From Labia minor (taxonomy: Eukaryota; Arthropoda; Insecta; Dermaptera; Spongiphoridae): 64,000 bases of DNA. The stretch spans positions 10,217,580 to 10,281,579 of the forward strand of contig OY720344.1 in assembly GCA_963082975.1 (NCBI GenBank), given 5' to 3'. The notes beneath the pieces are model-generated. The model saw only the letters and a program-made list of their open reading frames with translations. It searched no databases and was not told the DNA's origin. Positions 13,414 to 25,860 of this stretch are shown in pieces. Numbering within the stretch: the first letter of the stretch is position 1; each line of letters starts with the position of its first letter. Made by a program: the position numbers and the translations under genes.

Positions 13414-15840
13414 TGTGAATGTGAATGTGTGTGTGTGAAGCACACTCGGGGATGAAGGCGTGCCTGACAAAGCACAATAGCGCGCAAAACCCATCCCCAT
13501 TTCTATGCTTATTACAAATTAGATTTTAAAAGAGACCGAAACACGCGCGCACTCCCACACTGACTTGAGAAGAAAATAAAGAAGTGAATATAAAAATATT
13601 ATTAGAATTTTAAATAAAATAAGTAAACTTTGCTACAAAAAAAAAAAAAATATTCCAATAATATTCAATTCTTTTATTTTATTTGGTTTATTTATTTATT
13701 TATAAAATTTTGTTTGAGTATGAAATGATTAAATTATATTATTATAGAAATTTACATACATATATATATATAGTAAATATTGTAAATAAATAAATGGAAA
13801 ATTTTCAATTTATTTTAAATATTTTAAATATACATAACAGATTAAATATTGTTCTGCTATTTGGATATTTATTTAATGAAGTCATTTAATATGAAATGTT
13901 GTAAATAAATAAAGATTTTGCATTCACAGCAAAGATTCAAGTATATTTATCTATTATTCATTTAATAAAATTAACAATTTTTATAAATTATTTTTAAAAT
14001 ATGTTTAAAATCATTTATAATGATATAATAAAATTCGGATTGATAACTAAAAATATAAATATATATAATGTATAACCCAAATATTATATATAAAAGAAAA
14101 TTTAATTTATTTATGATAAAAATTCAAATTAATAAAAACAAAAAAAATAAAATAAATAAATTTTTTAACTGTATTGAAAAATTGAAAATTTATTTCATTT
14201 GTTGAATGATTAGATATCACATTATATATATAAACATATTAAACTGATGATTGAGATAGGTTATGAGAAGTAAATAAAGAAACATAAGTTCGCTATGAAA
14301 TCGAAAAAATAAAAATAATTTTCCAGTGTTGGTATGATTTATGCTTCCAAACTCAAAAAATAAAAAAAAATTATGTAAGTGTCCTCACACAAAATGGCGG
14401 CATGAAAGTACAAACATTATATAATGTAAGTTTTATGATTTTTATAAATAATTAGATGATAATGAATAGGTAAATTAAAAGAGCAAATTGTTTTGTTTTT
14501 CCATTATTTTTATATGAGAAAATAAGTATAATATATTATTGATAAAGAAAAAAAAACTATCCAATAAAATAATATTAACCTAAAAAAACAAACTAGATGA
14601 AGAAATTGCAAAAAAAAAAATAATAATAAATTAAAATTGTTTTTCAATTGTAATAATAATGAAATTATTAAAGCATATTGAATGTCAAATGTGAAAAAAA
14701 TAAAAATGTTGAGAATGAAATTTGAACAGAATATAGGCTACGCCCTATATATACATTTAAATCAATTTGTGTGTGTGTGTGTGTCAATGTATATAGATAT
14801 TCAACTTTAAAAGTTGAGTAATAAAATAAAGTGGGATATCAATATCGTCATTTTTATTGAAACATTCGAAGAAATATATATATTTTTTTATTTATTGAAA
14901 ATAAATACTTAAAGAAAATAAATAAAATTATTTCTATTATTCATTGGGTGTAAAAAAATAAATAATATATCAAATATTTTGACTTTATTAAAATTCAAAT
15001 GTATGTATATGTGTGTGTGTGTGTGTGTCTGTGCAATTAATAAAAATTCTTAATAAATTTTAAAATAAAACAAACCCATTTGTTATATAATTATGTAATT
15101 ATAATAATATTAGAATTTGTTTGATTTTTTTAAGACACTAAAATGTTAATTAAATTAAAATATAATTAGGATGATAAAATATTTCGGCCATTAAACCAAT
15201 CACTTGGAATAATTTATATGAGAATCAACACAAACTGATTAACATACAATTAGTTTTTATTATATATATATATATATAAGCAAATTTATACTATTATATT
15301 ATGTATATGAGAAAGAATAAAGTTAAAATTTGTTTATATTATTATAACATGGGATTTATTTATTTATTTATTTAGAAAATTTATATTCCATATAAAGTCA
15401 ATATTTTACATATTATATGTTATTATCAGCAAAAGATTCGAGATTAATTGCTTTATTTTAAAACAAACTTATTTTGGTTTAATTTCTGATGATAGAAAAA
15501 ATTTAATTATTTTTTTTTTTAGTTTACTTAAATTAAATTATATTATATAACACTTTATCTATTAAAATGATATACTTTATGACTGTTTAGTTTGTTATTT
15601 GGAGATCATTATTTTTTTTTTAATTGTACTCATGATTTAATTTTAATTTATTATGTATAATAGGATTATGATTTATTATAATCATTGAAGATATAATGGT
15701 CTAAATATATAGGTATAGATTAAAATTGGGCGTTTAAGTGTGTGGATTCGATATTCATTTATTCATTCCAAATCACGTTCTCTTTTACTTTAGTCTTGAA
15801 GAAAAATAAATGGGAGGTGAATTAAATTTGATATTCGTTT
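12181..15840. other. AT-rich block rich in microsatellites
   Basis: No gene is supported. Microsatellites include (AT)n at 12,611-12,638, 13,263-13,288 and 13,380-13,410, and (GT)n at 14,769-14,784 and about 15,009-15,028. The two 13.3-kb AT tracts flank a 90-bp unique segment. The minus-strand frame across them owes its Tyr-Ile repeats to these tracts and is not a gene. Confidence 0.75.
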
Positions 15841-16125
15841 GACGATATGATTTTATAGTTGTAGACATTTTAAGAAACAACCCACCCAACCCCGAAATAT
15901 AAAAATCCACCCTGAGGCTTAAAGAAAATTTTCCAATCAATTTTTACGAGGCAACAAGAAACTCTACCTGAAGATTGTAAACTGCTGGCTGTTTCCCCGG
16001 GATCTGATAACCAAGATCTCGATATCAAACACCTCTCAACCAACCCCTTTTCCTCTCTCCCTCTCTCCCATACAACCCATACACACGTACACACACATAA
16101 CACACATTTTTTTTTTCATCGCTAC
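15841..16125 (-). other. GC-richer island with a strong splice-donor-like site
   Basis: On the minus strand this island reads through GGGAGAGAGGGAGAGAGG into TTACAATCTTCAGGTAGAGT, where CAG/GTAGAGT is a good match to a splice donor. A noncoding or 5' untranslated exon is possible, but the translation of the open frame matches no family I recognise. Only a transcript would settle it. Confidence 0.25.
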
Positions 16126-19105
16126 CCTGTAATCCCATTTTTTTTTTCCTACACTTGTGAGATGTTCATAATAATAAAATTAACAATAATACTTTAAATT
16201 TTACTGGTTTCTTTTTCCATAATTGTTTTTAGGGTTAGTAGTAAGCACGTGTTGCCATTGTGATGGGTTGGAGGGTGAATTTATGTTTTATGCTTTACGA
16301 TTATTGTTATGGAACTCAATGAAATTGAAATGTTTTGAAAGATGCAAGGAGTGAAAGAGGTACTTTATCCATGGTTGTTTTCTTTATTAATAACATTAAT
16401 ATAAACTTTTTGATAGATACATTTATATACTTATATTTCATTGAATTCAAAAAAATTTTAAACAAAAATGATAATATTGTTTTTTTTTTCCTCATAATAA
16501 TAATAATAATAATAATAATAAAATAGTTGAATAATATCTAAATATTTTATTGATCATATGACAAAAGTATTGGAATTCCAATATATATATATATATATAT
16601 AAGCTAAGTTTTGCTTATTAATATTGATATAATATTATAAGATCAATATTGAGACAATGATTCTAAGAAAGAATCTATGAATCAGAAAAATCTTTTACAT
16701 TTTGAAAAATAACAAATATAGAATTTCAATTGTGGGTGTTGTTTATTTAGATCTTTAATTCTTATCTTTTAAAATTATAAAAAGAAAAAATTAATTAATT
16801 AATTAAGAGAAATGATTAATTATAAGACTCCAATTCCTAAAATAATTAATTAATTGAAACATTTTGGTTTGTATTGAATGATTTTATGGATATTTACGAT
16901 ATATCTATAGTCACATTGGAATAGAAATGATTTTTGTGTTCTATATATATTATATAATTCAATTTATTTTTATTTATATTTAAAAAAAAAATCCATATTA
17001 TATATTATCAACAAATCAATATTTTAGATTAATATCAAATTGTTTATTTTATTTTTTTGTTTCCAAAAAAATAATAAATAAATAAAATTGATAGACAAAT
17101 AAAAATTTTTCGTTTATTATACTTTTTTGTTAGTGCTAAATACTTGATTAATGAATAGATATATTTTTTACTTCGTTAATAAAAAAACAAATATACTTAA
17201 ATGTTTGAGTTGAATATTGATAATACAAATTCGAGGTAAAATATTGCATCAGTTGATTTCGCGTATATCTCTTATCAGTTTTATCTCATTTGATGAAAAT
17301 AATATTTTGCAATATATTTATATTTATTGGCGTCTCTTTTCTTTCTATAATATAAGTAAATATAATTAAAAAAAAACACACAGACAACTTAGTGTGTTAA
17401 AGATTCCCTAGAACCTTTATCTATGTGATTATGAAAAAAAGTTTTAATAAATTTAATTTTCCTTTGAATGATTATAAACTGCAAAAAATAATAATAATTA
17501 AAAAAAAATTATTTTTTTTTTATTTATTAGAATCTACAATTAATAAATGGAAAGATTGATGATGATATAATCTTAGTACATATAAATTTTAAAATAAAAT
17601 TTTCACAATTAATTTATTAAATTCAAAGAATTCTAAGATCGTATTTAAAGAGATTCGGACATTTCAAGTCATCCTCCTCATTACCAGGCATTTTGTAACA
17701 TAGAAAATATGTAGTAGGTATATTGTATAGTGTTTTTAAATTGCAAATGTCATTGAATTTAATCTACATTTACGGAAAAGAATGATGTAACAATTCCAAA
17801 GGATATAGGATGGTACTAATTATATAGAAAACAGGAACACTCGTGGTATAAATAAGAAATCAAAATAAGAGAGAAAAATGTTAATTATTAAAATTAATTT
17901 AATGTTTTAGTTCTCCTTTCTCCTCCTAGTAGTAGTAGTTGTCCATAAACTAAGGTGCTTGATACTAACAAAGGAGAAAGGTTTAAAGTGAAAGGATTAC
18001 AAGTTAAAAAGAATGTTGTTGAACATTTGATTTTTCCACAATCTCTGCCCCAATTGTTTCAGAGATTCTTATGGTTGACTGGATACAGACTGAAAGACAG
18101 ACAGAAAGAGAGAGAGAAAGACTCTTTTGCTTTCTCGATTATTATCAATATCAACATTTTGAGTGATTTTTCCCTTAAAAAAAACAAAACATTTATTTAT
18201 TTATTATTTGCATTTATATTTTTTGATTATTTAACAACAACAACAAAAAATTAATTATTTTGGGATTTCCAGAAATTATTATTTAATGAATTAAGAGAAA
18301 AAAATATTTATCAATTTAATATCGATGATATTGTTTTTCATGATAATATTAAAATTAAAATTACAATTTATAAAGAGACAAATAATAATTATAGATGATG
18401 ATGTTGATGAAATTGATGTTGATGAATCATGATAAATTTAAAAATTTCGTCAAGGTGAAAAATATTAACTGCGTATTTTGGTTTTCATATTAATATCCTT
18501 GCATTTTTAGCAAAGCTATAGAAATGTAACACATAAATTTGCTTTCTATTTAGTATTCAAATTAAGTTAAATATTTTAAATAATAATTATATGATTATCT
18601 TTAAAAATAGAGATAAACGATGATTTATTTATTTTTAAGTGTTTTTTTTTTAAATTATAGATAATATTTATATGAAAATGTATATAATTTTAGATTTTTT
18701 TTTGTTTTTTTTTTAATGAATTTGATTTTTAAGATATAAAATTGAATAAAATGTATTTAAATCTTATGTAATGTTACTAAAGATATTAAAATTTTGAATT
18801 TATTTTTATTCTAATTCTAATAAAGAGGATTTTTTAATTTTTTTTTTGTTTTGTCACTTTTAATAAAAGTGAATACACTCACTCGATTGGGTGCTAATTT
18901 TTTTCTTATAGAATGGCTTATATATATATATATATTGAATAAAAAAAAAAGAACAAAAAAAATTCAAAGTGGTAATTGGACAAAAAGAAAAAAATTCAAT
19001 TCCCTTTCTTTTCTCTTGTACATATATCTCAATTGTTCTTTTATCATGATAATAATTATTATTATATTAAAAAAAAAAAAAAATTATTTAAGAAGGAATG
19101 TATTT
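16126..19105. other. AT-rich non-coding block
   Basis: No gene is supported. It includes an AAT repeat near 16,494-16,521 and an AT repeat near 16,580-16,601. A small GC-richer patch at about 17,900-18,130 holds CTCCTTTCTCC and GGAGAAAGG as an inverted pair and a GAGA run near 18,106. Confidence 0.7.
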
Positions 19106-19330
19106 CGATTTCTAACTATTTCCGACCGCAACCTTGTTGGGCCGCCGCCCCCGCCACGTGATTCACGAAGTTTCACTTTGATCTTGTGGAACTGGCCCGA
19201 CTGCACTACGCAGTATATTTCTTTCTCTCCCTCTCTTGTCTCTCAAATACTCGTTTGCCTATTACCAGGTACATGATAACACAAAGTTGCTAAACAACAC
19301 CCGGATAGGTCTTTTCGAGTATGTTGTAAA
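19106..19330. promoter_or_regulatory. Candidate regulatory island with a TCF-like site, helper-like site and E-box
   Basis: In an AT-rich setting this 220-bp patch holds GCCGCCG at 19,141-19,147, the E-box CACGTG at 19,155-19,160 and CTTTGATCTT at 19,176-19,185. The last is close to the classical TCF/LEF site, and GCCGCCR is the helper motif that arthropod TCF with a C-clamp is known to use. Co-occurrence within 45 bp is suggestive but could be chance. ACCAGGTACATGA near 19,264 also resembles a splice donor. Confidence 0.3.
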
Positions 19331-20085
19331 CAGATGAGGATGATAATTTATTTACTAATATCACACACAAAACGGATTTTGAAGAATTTTTTTTGTTTTT
19401 ATAAATTTATTAATATTTTACTTTCTAAATATTTATATTATCCAAAGAAGGATGAAGTTCGATCTACTAAAGTAGAAGAAAAGGACATTTTTAATTATTT
19501 TTTATATTTTTTTTTTTACTTTATAAAGTGAACAAAGACAAAAATTAACACATGCGTGAAACAGGTTAAAAATTACCCGTCTAATTAGATTAATCTGATT
19601 CTCGTATAATTAAATTCATTAGGAGTGCATTGAATTAATAAAATTATTTTTTTGTTAATTAAATAAACATCGGGAAAAGATTACAAACTCTCTGCATAAA
19701 TAATAAATTAAAGATAAATATCTTTTTCAATAAATTAATTTGTATTCTAATTAAAAATTTTATTTTATTTTTTTTTTCCAAATAGTAAAAATAATTATTA
19801 AATACTTTTTATTTTATAAATAATATAAATACGAAAGAAAAAAATTGAATATAAATAATATAATACTAATAATGATGATGATGATGATGATCAAAATAAA
19901 TTAATCAATTTAAAATAAAAAAAAATTGTGAATTATGTTGAAGTTAATAATTCTTGTATAGTTTAAAATAAAGAAAGGTAGTTTTGAAGTGCAGTCTTTG
20001 TTGACTATTAGGGTCTTAATTTAAAAAAAAAAATACCGATTTGTTTGTTTGTTTGTTTTTTCTCTAAATTAGTCCATAGGATGTG
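19331..20085. other. AT-rich non-coding block
   Basis: Low-complexity DNA with a GAT repeat near 19,873-19,891 and long A/T runs. Nothing coding or mobile was recognised. Confidence 0.7.
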
Positions 20086-20450
20086 TTAATGAAAAAGAGC
20101 AGTGAGTGAGAGAAAGAGAGAAAGAGAAAGAAATTGGAATTGGTTAGTTAAGTCAAGGGATTAGCATTTTGCATTAAATCAAAGGGACATGGGGCACGTG
20201 CCCAGTGTCATTTGTTTCTATAGCGGACAACAACAGTGCGTGTGTCTAGACTACAGATGTTGTGATCTTCTAGAGATGCTCTACCGGGAGAGAGATAGAC
20301 TACCATCTGCTCTTCTCGAGAACCACCTGCCCTCATTAAAACCCTCTAGTTGCTTATCACCTGCTCCTAAGAAAAAATCTTAGACAGATGTTTGGTCCAG
20401 CTTAGAAGAAACCATACTGCGTTTTAAATTTATATACCTCGGCAGCACTT
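20086..20450. promoter_or_regulatory. Candidate enhancer with six E-boxes in 196 bp
   Basis: Six CANNTG motifs lie at 20,195 (CACGTG, inside the palindrome GGGCACGTGCCC), 20,254 (CAGATG), 20,304 (CATCTG), 20,324 (CACCTG), 20,358 (CACCTG) and 20,385 (CAGATG). Five are of the CAGATG or CACCTG type that bHLH activators or Snail/ZEB-type repressors bind. The patch is much less AT-rich than its flanks. An open frame crosses it but has no recognisable domain and is rich in Ser, Cys and Leu. The enhancer role is inference from motif density. Confidence 0.35.
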
Positions 20451-21725
20451 GTATCGATAAGTTTGTTTATTTTTTTTTTCCCCGTCTTGTACTTTCACTT
20501 GAGCGGAAGTATATTTTCTTTATTGTGAAATATATCGATGATTGATACATTACAAATTTCTCTTCGCTCTGAAGTTTTTTTTGTCCCACTTTTACACAAG
20601 AATTATAAAATATAGGATATTGTCGCAGATTGAATCATTTATCACAAAAGATCTCTATATTCGTTATAGAATGATAATAATTTACAATTGAAAAATAAAA
20701 TTTCTTTTCCACAATGTAATTATTAACAAATGATTTTTATTTATTTAGATATACTATATTAAATAACGAAATGTATTAAAATATATTATAAATTTGTATG
20801 ATTCATTCAAAAGGCACTTTGTATGATATTTTAAATGAAAGAAAAGAGCTTTATATACATGAATATGATTGGATTCCGTTAGATTGCACAATAAAGCAAG
20901 CGAAGTAAAGGTCAGAACACCAGGTTGATGGATTATAAAAAAAAATTGTCTCAAATTCTTCTATGTTACTTAGTATCAATTTTACTATCTATTTTGGAAT
21001 TGGCATGGATGAATAATGGCATTGGCAAATTTAGAGTTCAATAACACGTAGATAAGATATGCGTATAAGTGTATCTCAATTATAAATTCATATACAACTT
21101 ATGATATTTCTTATATAATTATCATAATGTTTATGTGTACGTGCAAGAAATAATATTTTAATCTTTTTAAAAATAAAAATGATGATTAGGATAGTAATTA
21201 TATCTAATATATATATCAATATTAATTAAATATTATAAAATATAAGTATTAATGATAAAATATAAAATAATATCAATTCCACTTATAGATAATAAACAAT
21301 CCTAATTGAAGGGAAAATCCATATAAAAAAATAATAAATAAATAAAATCTTATTTTTTTTATTAACTAATAGTATTAATATATATGGTTGCAGTGCTTCT
21401 AGGGGTGCTTCTTCTTAGTTCTTTTTTTTTTACTATCCTATACTACATAAATAACTATTTTGTAATATTTAAAATATATATAAATATATATCATATATAT
21501 ATAATAACTTTTTCATAATAGTTATCATATTTTTATTATCGTAGTTGACCTTATGGATATGTCTTATCTATCTTTAATAAAAATAAATAGATTGTCTTAT
21601 TAATGAAAAAAAATAAATAAATAAATTTGCCCTTCGATTTCTTTTACTTTGCAATAACCTTATTTGAAAGGGATTATATATTATTCTCACAAGTAGATGG
21701 AGTAGTGATTTTATTCATCTAATAA
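20451..21725. other. AT-rich non-coding block
   Basis: AT-rich DNA with short (AT)n tracts. No gene, RNA or transposon was recognised. Confidence 0.7.
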
Positions 21726-22025
21726 ATTTACCGAGTGGTGGGATAAAAAAGAAATGAGCAGCACAGAATACACGGACAGGATGTCTGTTGACGACGTCCT
21801 TGGCAAACTTGGACAAAGCCGGGGCCGTGGGCTGTGTCAAAGCCCCCTGAAGTCGAGTCAAAGACTCCATGGAAAGGAAGGCCGCCGCCATTCAAGGCAA
21901 CGGATCACATTCCAGACAACAGCAATCGCCCCCATAACGTCACCCTTTACTTAAATCATCGACCAAAAGATGCTTCAAGAGCATTCAACTACCCTCTTAG
22001 AGCAGTTATACTAATCAGTAGTATC
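21726..22025 (+). promoter_or_regulatory. GC-rich island with TCF-like sites; possible short exon
   Basis: CAAAG-type HMG-box motifs lie at 21,813-21,818, 21,837-21,842 and 21,858-21,863, with the helper-like GCCGCCG at 21,881-21,887. This pairing matches what is known of arthropod TCF response elements. An ATG at 21,754 in good context (AAAGAAATGAGC) opens a 66-codon frame. Its residues MSVDDVLGKLG loosely recall the N terminus of SLC22 transporters, but the frame then turns Arg/Ser-rich and no donor site follows where a family exon would end. I therefore favour regulatory DNA, with a decayed or chance exon as the alternative. Confidence 0.25.
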
Positions 22026-22785
22026 TAAAAAAAAAAAAAAGTCTTATCGAATGACTAAAGATCCTAAAAAGTACATCATTTGTGTTTAAACTTATGGAAC
22101 AACAAATTGAACAGATTTTTATCATCCGTTTTATTGGTATTTAACTTTCTATCAGATTGTATCTTATAGTTATCATCAGATTGACTTGAAATTTTCATCG
22201 GTTCCACATTTAAAAGAAAAAATGATATGATCAGATAAATTATTTGAATTTAAATCACTCAGGCAAGATTAAATTACTAATTTATCTTATTTATTAAATG
22301 GATTTAACTTGTAAAAAATTTAGTTTATTTTTCATGATAGAAAATAATCTAGCCACCAACCAACTGTCATTTCATCATTAAATAATCTGTATTCATGGTT
22401 CATTGGAAAGATTATCATATTATTCTATGTTGTTTTTTTTGTTTTTTTAAAGAGTAATAAATTTATTTACAAAATAGATTCATTGTGGAAAATTACACAA
22501 AAATTTATTATTTTTCTTTTCTTTTATTAAATCATTTTTTAGATTATTATGTTATTATAGAGAGAATATTTAACCTTTACTATTGTAAAGTGTGTATCGA
22601 TTAGATTTGTCTATAACCATCCAAAGAGCATTCAAAATATATATATTTTTTTTTATAAATGTTTCAATATAATAATAATAATATTTCATAATGTTATTTT
22701 ATTTTTGTTGTATCTACCCATTATTATTTGTTATTGTGAAATATCTATTTTGGAAAGGTACAAAATATTTTTGTTATTGGTTAAA
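22026..22785. other. AT-rich non-coding block
   Basis: Low-complexity AT-rich DNA. Nothing recognised. Confidence 0.7.
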
Positions 22786-23205
22786 GGTTCAAACTTGATA
22801 ATAACTTGCATTTAAAAATAATAAATAAATTCCAAGATTTTTTTTTTTTCAAATTTTAGCTTGTCTTATTTTTTTCAATATATAAAGAAAAATATACCTG
22901 AATAAAGATTGTGAATAAGAGTTTTATTTTGATAAAATTTTGGGTAAGAAGAAGAAGAAAAGAAGATTGAATGTTTTGTTTTGTATATTTTCGAGGTTCA
23001 AATTTGATAATAACTTGCATTTAAAAATAATAAATAAATTCTATTAAGATTTTTTTGTTCAAATTTTAGCATGTCTTATATTTTTGCAATATATAAAGAA
23101 AAATATACCTGAATAAAGATTGTGAATAAGAGTTTTATTTTCATAAAATTTTGGGTAAGAAGAAGAAGAAAAGGAGATTGAATGTTTTGTTTTGTTTTTG
23201 TTGTT
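22786..23205. repeat. Tandem duplication of a ~210-bp unit
   Basis: The unit starting GGTTCAAA at 22,786 recurs at 22,996. Both copies run through GATAATAACTTGCATT, CAATATATAAAGAAAAATAT, ATACCTGAATAAAGATTGTG and GGTAAGAAGAAGAAGAAAAG to GATTGAATGTTTTGTTTTGT. The copies differ by a handful of substitutions and small length changes, so the duplication is fairly recent on the scale of this AT-rich DNA. It lies directly beside the 23.24-kb GC island. Confidence 0.85.
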
Positions 23206-23239
23206 TTTTTTTTTTGTATATTTTCGAGTATTTTCGTTT

Positions 23240-23620
23240 AAAAAAATTGCTTGTTTTCGAATGAGGGGTGTTTTTCTCATGGATTTTTCTCTTCGTGTAG
23301 CTTTGTTAGCCGATTTGCCTGTTGCCTGGTGAAGGTGAATGAATGTGAAAACTAGCGGACCGGATTTGGTGAAGAGAGGAGGCCTGGAATAGGAATAGCG
23401 AGGGCGTCCTTGGTGTGCTGGGAGAGGGACTAACGGCCGACCTTCGTTCGGTGAGCGTAGCCGACGCCGCAGCGTAGCCGCCCGCTTGTCGCGGCGTTCA
23501 TTGGACTCGAGCACCAAGTTAGCCGTCCGCGTTGGCAGCGCTGGCTATATATAGCAACCCGTTGCCCAAGCTACTTGCCTACTATCTACAATGTAGGAGG
23601 TGTTCCCAAAGCCCACACAC
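23240..23620. promoter_or_regulatory. CpG-rich island with a TATA-box-like sequence
   Basis: The segment holds many CpGs (GACGCCGCAGCGTAGCCGCC near 23,463) in an otherwise AT-rich setting. CTATATATAG at about 23,546-23,555 is a symmetrical TATA-like box that could serve either strand. The minus-strand frame across the island has no ATG near its GC-rich start and no recognisable domain (Arg/Pro-rich), so I do not call a gene. A core promoter or first exon is the favoured reading. Confidence 0.35.
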
Positions 23621-23669
23621 CAACCGTTAGGAAGTATACAAAGAAAAAACAAAAAACAAAAAAAGAAAA

Positions 23670-23930
23670 TCACCCTCTTCCTTCTTCTTCTCCTTCAACC
23701 CTAAAAAAACCGACTCGTTTCAAGGGATAAATGGGATCCCAGTTCACCCCCCCCCCACCCCCTTTCGATCCGATATCATCCCTCAAAGAGTGAAAATAGA
23801 AAACACAACCAGAAGTGGAAAGTCGGTTGATTGGTTGTCCGATTAAGTCATGCGCGCAACAAATTATATAAACAAACCAAAACAAAACAAAAGCACCATA
23901 ATCAGAAATCAACAAAAATAAAAACATTAC
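23670..23930. other. Second island with a C9 tract
   Basis: A mixed-composition patch containing a run of nine C at about 23,748-23,756 followed by ACCCCC. The minus-strand frame over it translates to a Gly run and hydrophobic residues without a known domain. It may belong to the neighbouring CpG-rich island. Confidence 0.3.
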
Positions 23931-25028
23931 CTCAATTATGATTTTATTATTATTATTATATTTATGAATCTGAAAACCATTTATTATTTAGAATAGTTAG
24001 TTAGGGGTCTAAAAAAATATTTTTTTAATCCTTTAATAAAAAAAAAAAAGTTAAAATATTTTAGAATATACTTGTTTTTATTTTTCATTATTCCAGATTA
24101 TTTCTAAATATGCATTTTTGTTTTATTTAAAACATCCTAATAATTTTTTTTTTAATTTCTATGATATTTTCTCTAAATAAACGTAATGCATAAAATTATT
24201 CTTAATTATGTTATCATACTAGTATAATATAATCCTATTAATGTGTGGCATTCTAGTTTAATTTCAAAACATAAACAACCTGCAGACGGAGTGTCTATAA
24301 TAAAAGGGAAAAATAAAAATAAATTAAGTAGAGCAAAAGAATTAGGGCGCAACACGTAAATTGCTGGTCAGAAAGAACCAAAACAAAATCAAGCGACGAG
24401 ATTATTTTAGATTTATTTATATAAATTTCAACTCAAACACCTGTAAATAAAAATTCTAACTAAGTGAGATTTCAGAGAATTGGATAAACGTAAAAAAAAA
24501 CAACAAGAAATATATTACTAGAATGTATAAATTTTGATCAGAATCAAAAAAAAAAACAAAAAAAATCAATTAAACGTTTCTTTGGAAATAATTTCGTTAG
24601 TCACCCAATTCATTTGAAAATTGGCCACTAATGGGAAATCGAATTAATAATTATTTTATTTATTATTTTTTTTTTTAGAAAGGAAGGGTTGGTTGTTCTA
24701 AAAGATATCAAACATGCTCACAAAAAAATAATAGTAATAATAATAGAGTCGATTTGTCGGAACTCAATTTTTTTTTGTTTTTTAAAAATTAAATTAATTA
24801 TTCGTTTTAGAATAAAAAAAAAACAATTTATAAACAAACCCACGGCTGTCAAAAATGGCCTTCGAAATATGAGTTGACTGATTGAGTGTGGACAAAAAAG
24901 AAAAAAAAAAAGAAAAATAGTTGAATAAAAATAAGGCGGCATGTTTGTAGGCCCTTCTTTCAAGTCACGCCAACCTATATTCCTTGTTATTATTTTTATT
25001 ATTATGATTAGTAGTAATAGTAATAGTG

Positions 25029-25063
<35 letters not shown>

Positions 25064-25135
25064 CAGATAATGGAGAGAGTTGAATGGAGTTAAGAGAGAG
25101 AGAGAGAGAGAGAGAGGTGGAAATAAATATTTTGA
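23931..25135. repeat. AT-rich block with TAG and GA repeats
   Basis: Non-coding DNA with (TAG)n at about 25,029-25,063 and (GA)n at 25,093-25,116 just before the next GC island. Frames over these tracts are poly-Thr, poly-Tyr or Ser-Leu repeats and are artefacts of the microsatellites. Confidence 0.75.
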
Positions 25136-25860
25136 TGTTGGAGGAGGAAGCGAGACCACCCTTTGACCTTAATGGGCGTCGACACGCCCCCGCATCGCTG
25201 GGGTAGTCACGGCACGTGGCGCCCTCACACGACGGCGCTTGGAAATAAAACACGTCGGCGGGCTGGAGCCATGCCTGTCCTGTCGACACGCCTTGGTTTC
25301 CTATTCACTGATGCTTACCTTGCGTTTCGCCTTGTTCCGGGTGCCGAGCTTCAACAGCCGACTGAAGACACTGACAATGACATTTCGGGAACACTTGTCA
25401 GATGCAGATCTGCTCATATTTCATCCAGCAGTTAGCATTCGCGTTGAATAACCGTCCTTACAATCCACACACTTGACACTTGAAAGTTGGCCCTGGCCAG
25501 TCAATGGACAGACGACGAACACTAAGAGATACAAGAGATAGCGATGTGCGCGTGGCTACCACTGGAGTGCCAATGAATGTTTGGGCTTCTCGCGCGCCAA
25601 TCCGGGCCCCGGCGCTTCCCCTCCTGCGTACGCTCGTTTCCCCTCCAACCCAGACGGGGCTTAACAGCGCCATCAACGGCCAGACGCACAACTATACCAA
25701 GCACACGGAGCCAATGTTTACGTCTCGAGGGGCGCAAGGGGAAACAACCCTCGTTCGCATGGCCGCACCCCGCTCAGGCTTTTATTTGCGGCCAAAAAAA
25801 AAAAAAAAGAAAAAAGAAAAAAGAGATAATTCCGAGTGAACTCGCCACCTGGCACCAAAT
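25136..25860. promoter_or_regulatory. Largest GC-rich island (~720 bp), unknown role
   Basis: This is the longest GC-rich stretch of the window. It begins with ATGGGCGTCGACACGCCC near 25,171 and ends at TTTATTTGCGGCC followed by an A run near 25,795. CpG is frequent throughout. Overlapping frames of 70-120 codons run on both strands, as expected when stop codons are rare in GC-rich DNA; none shows a domain, and they compete with each other. A CpG-rich promoter or 5' exon of an unseen neighbouring gene, or a conserved regulatory element, are the main options. Confidence 0.4.

Noticed and set aside
13182-13487. 101-codon minus-strand frame with Tyr-Ile repeats
   Set aside because: Produced by two (AT)n microsatellites.
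21754-21954. SLC22-like first exon (MSVDDVLGKLG)
   Set aside because: The match is about ten residues, the expected following motif is missing and no splice donor is placed correctly. Kept only as a note.
23059-23517. 152-codon minus-strand frame over the CpG island
   Set aside because: It has no ATG at its GC-rich start, runs into low-complexity Lys/Asn-rich codons, and shows no domain.
24965-25289. Poly-Thr and poly-Tyr frames
   Set aside because: Produced by the TAG repeat read on the minus strand.
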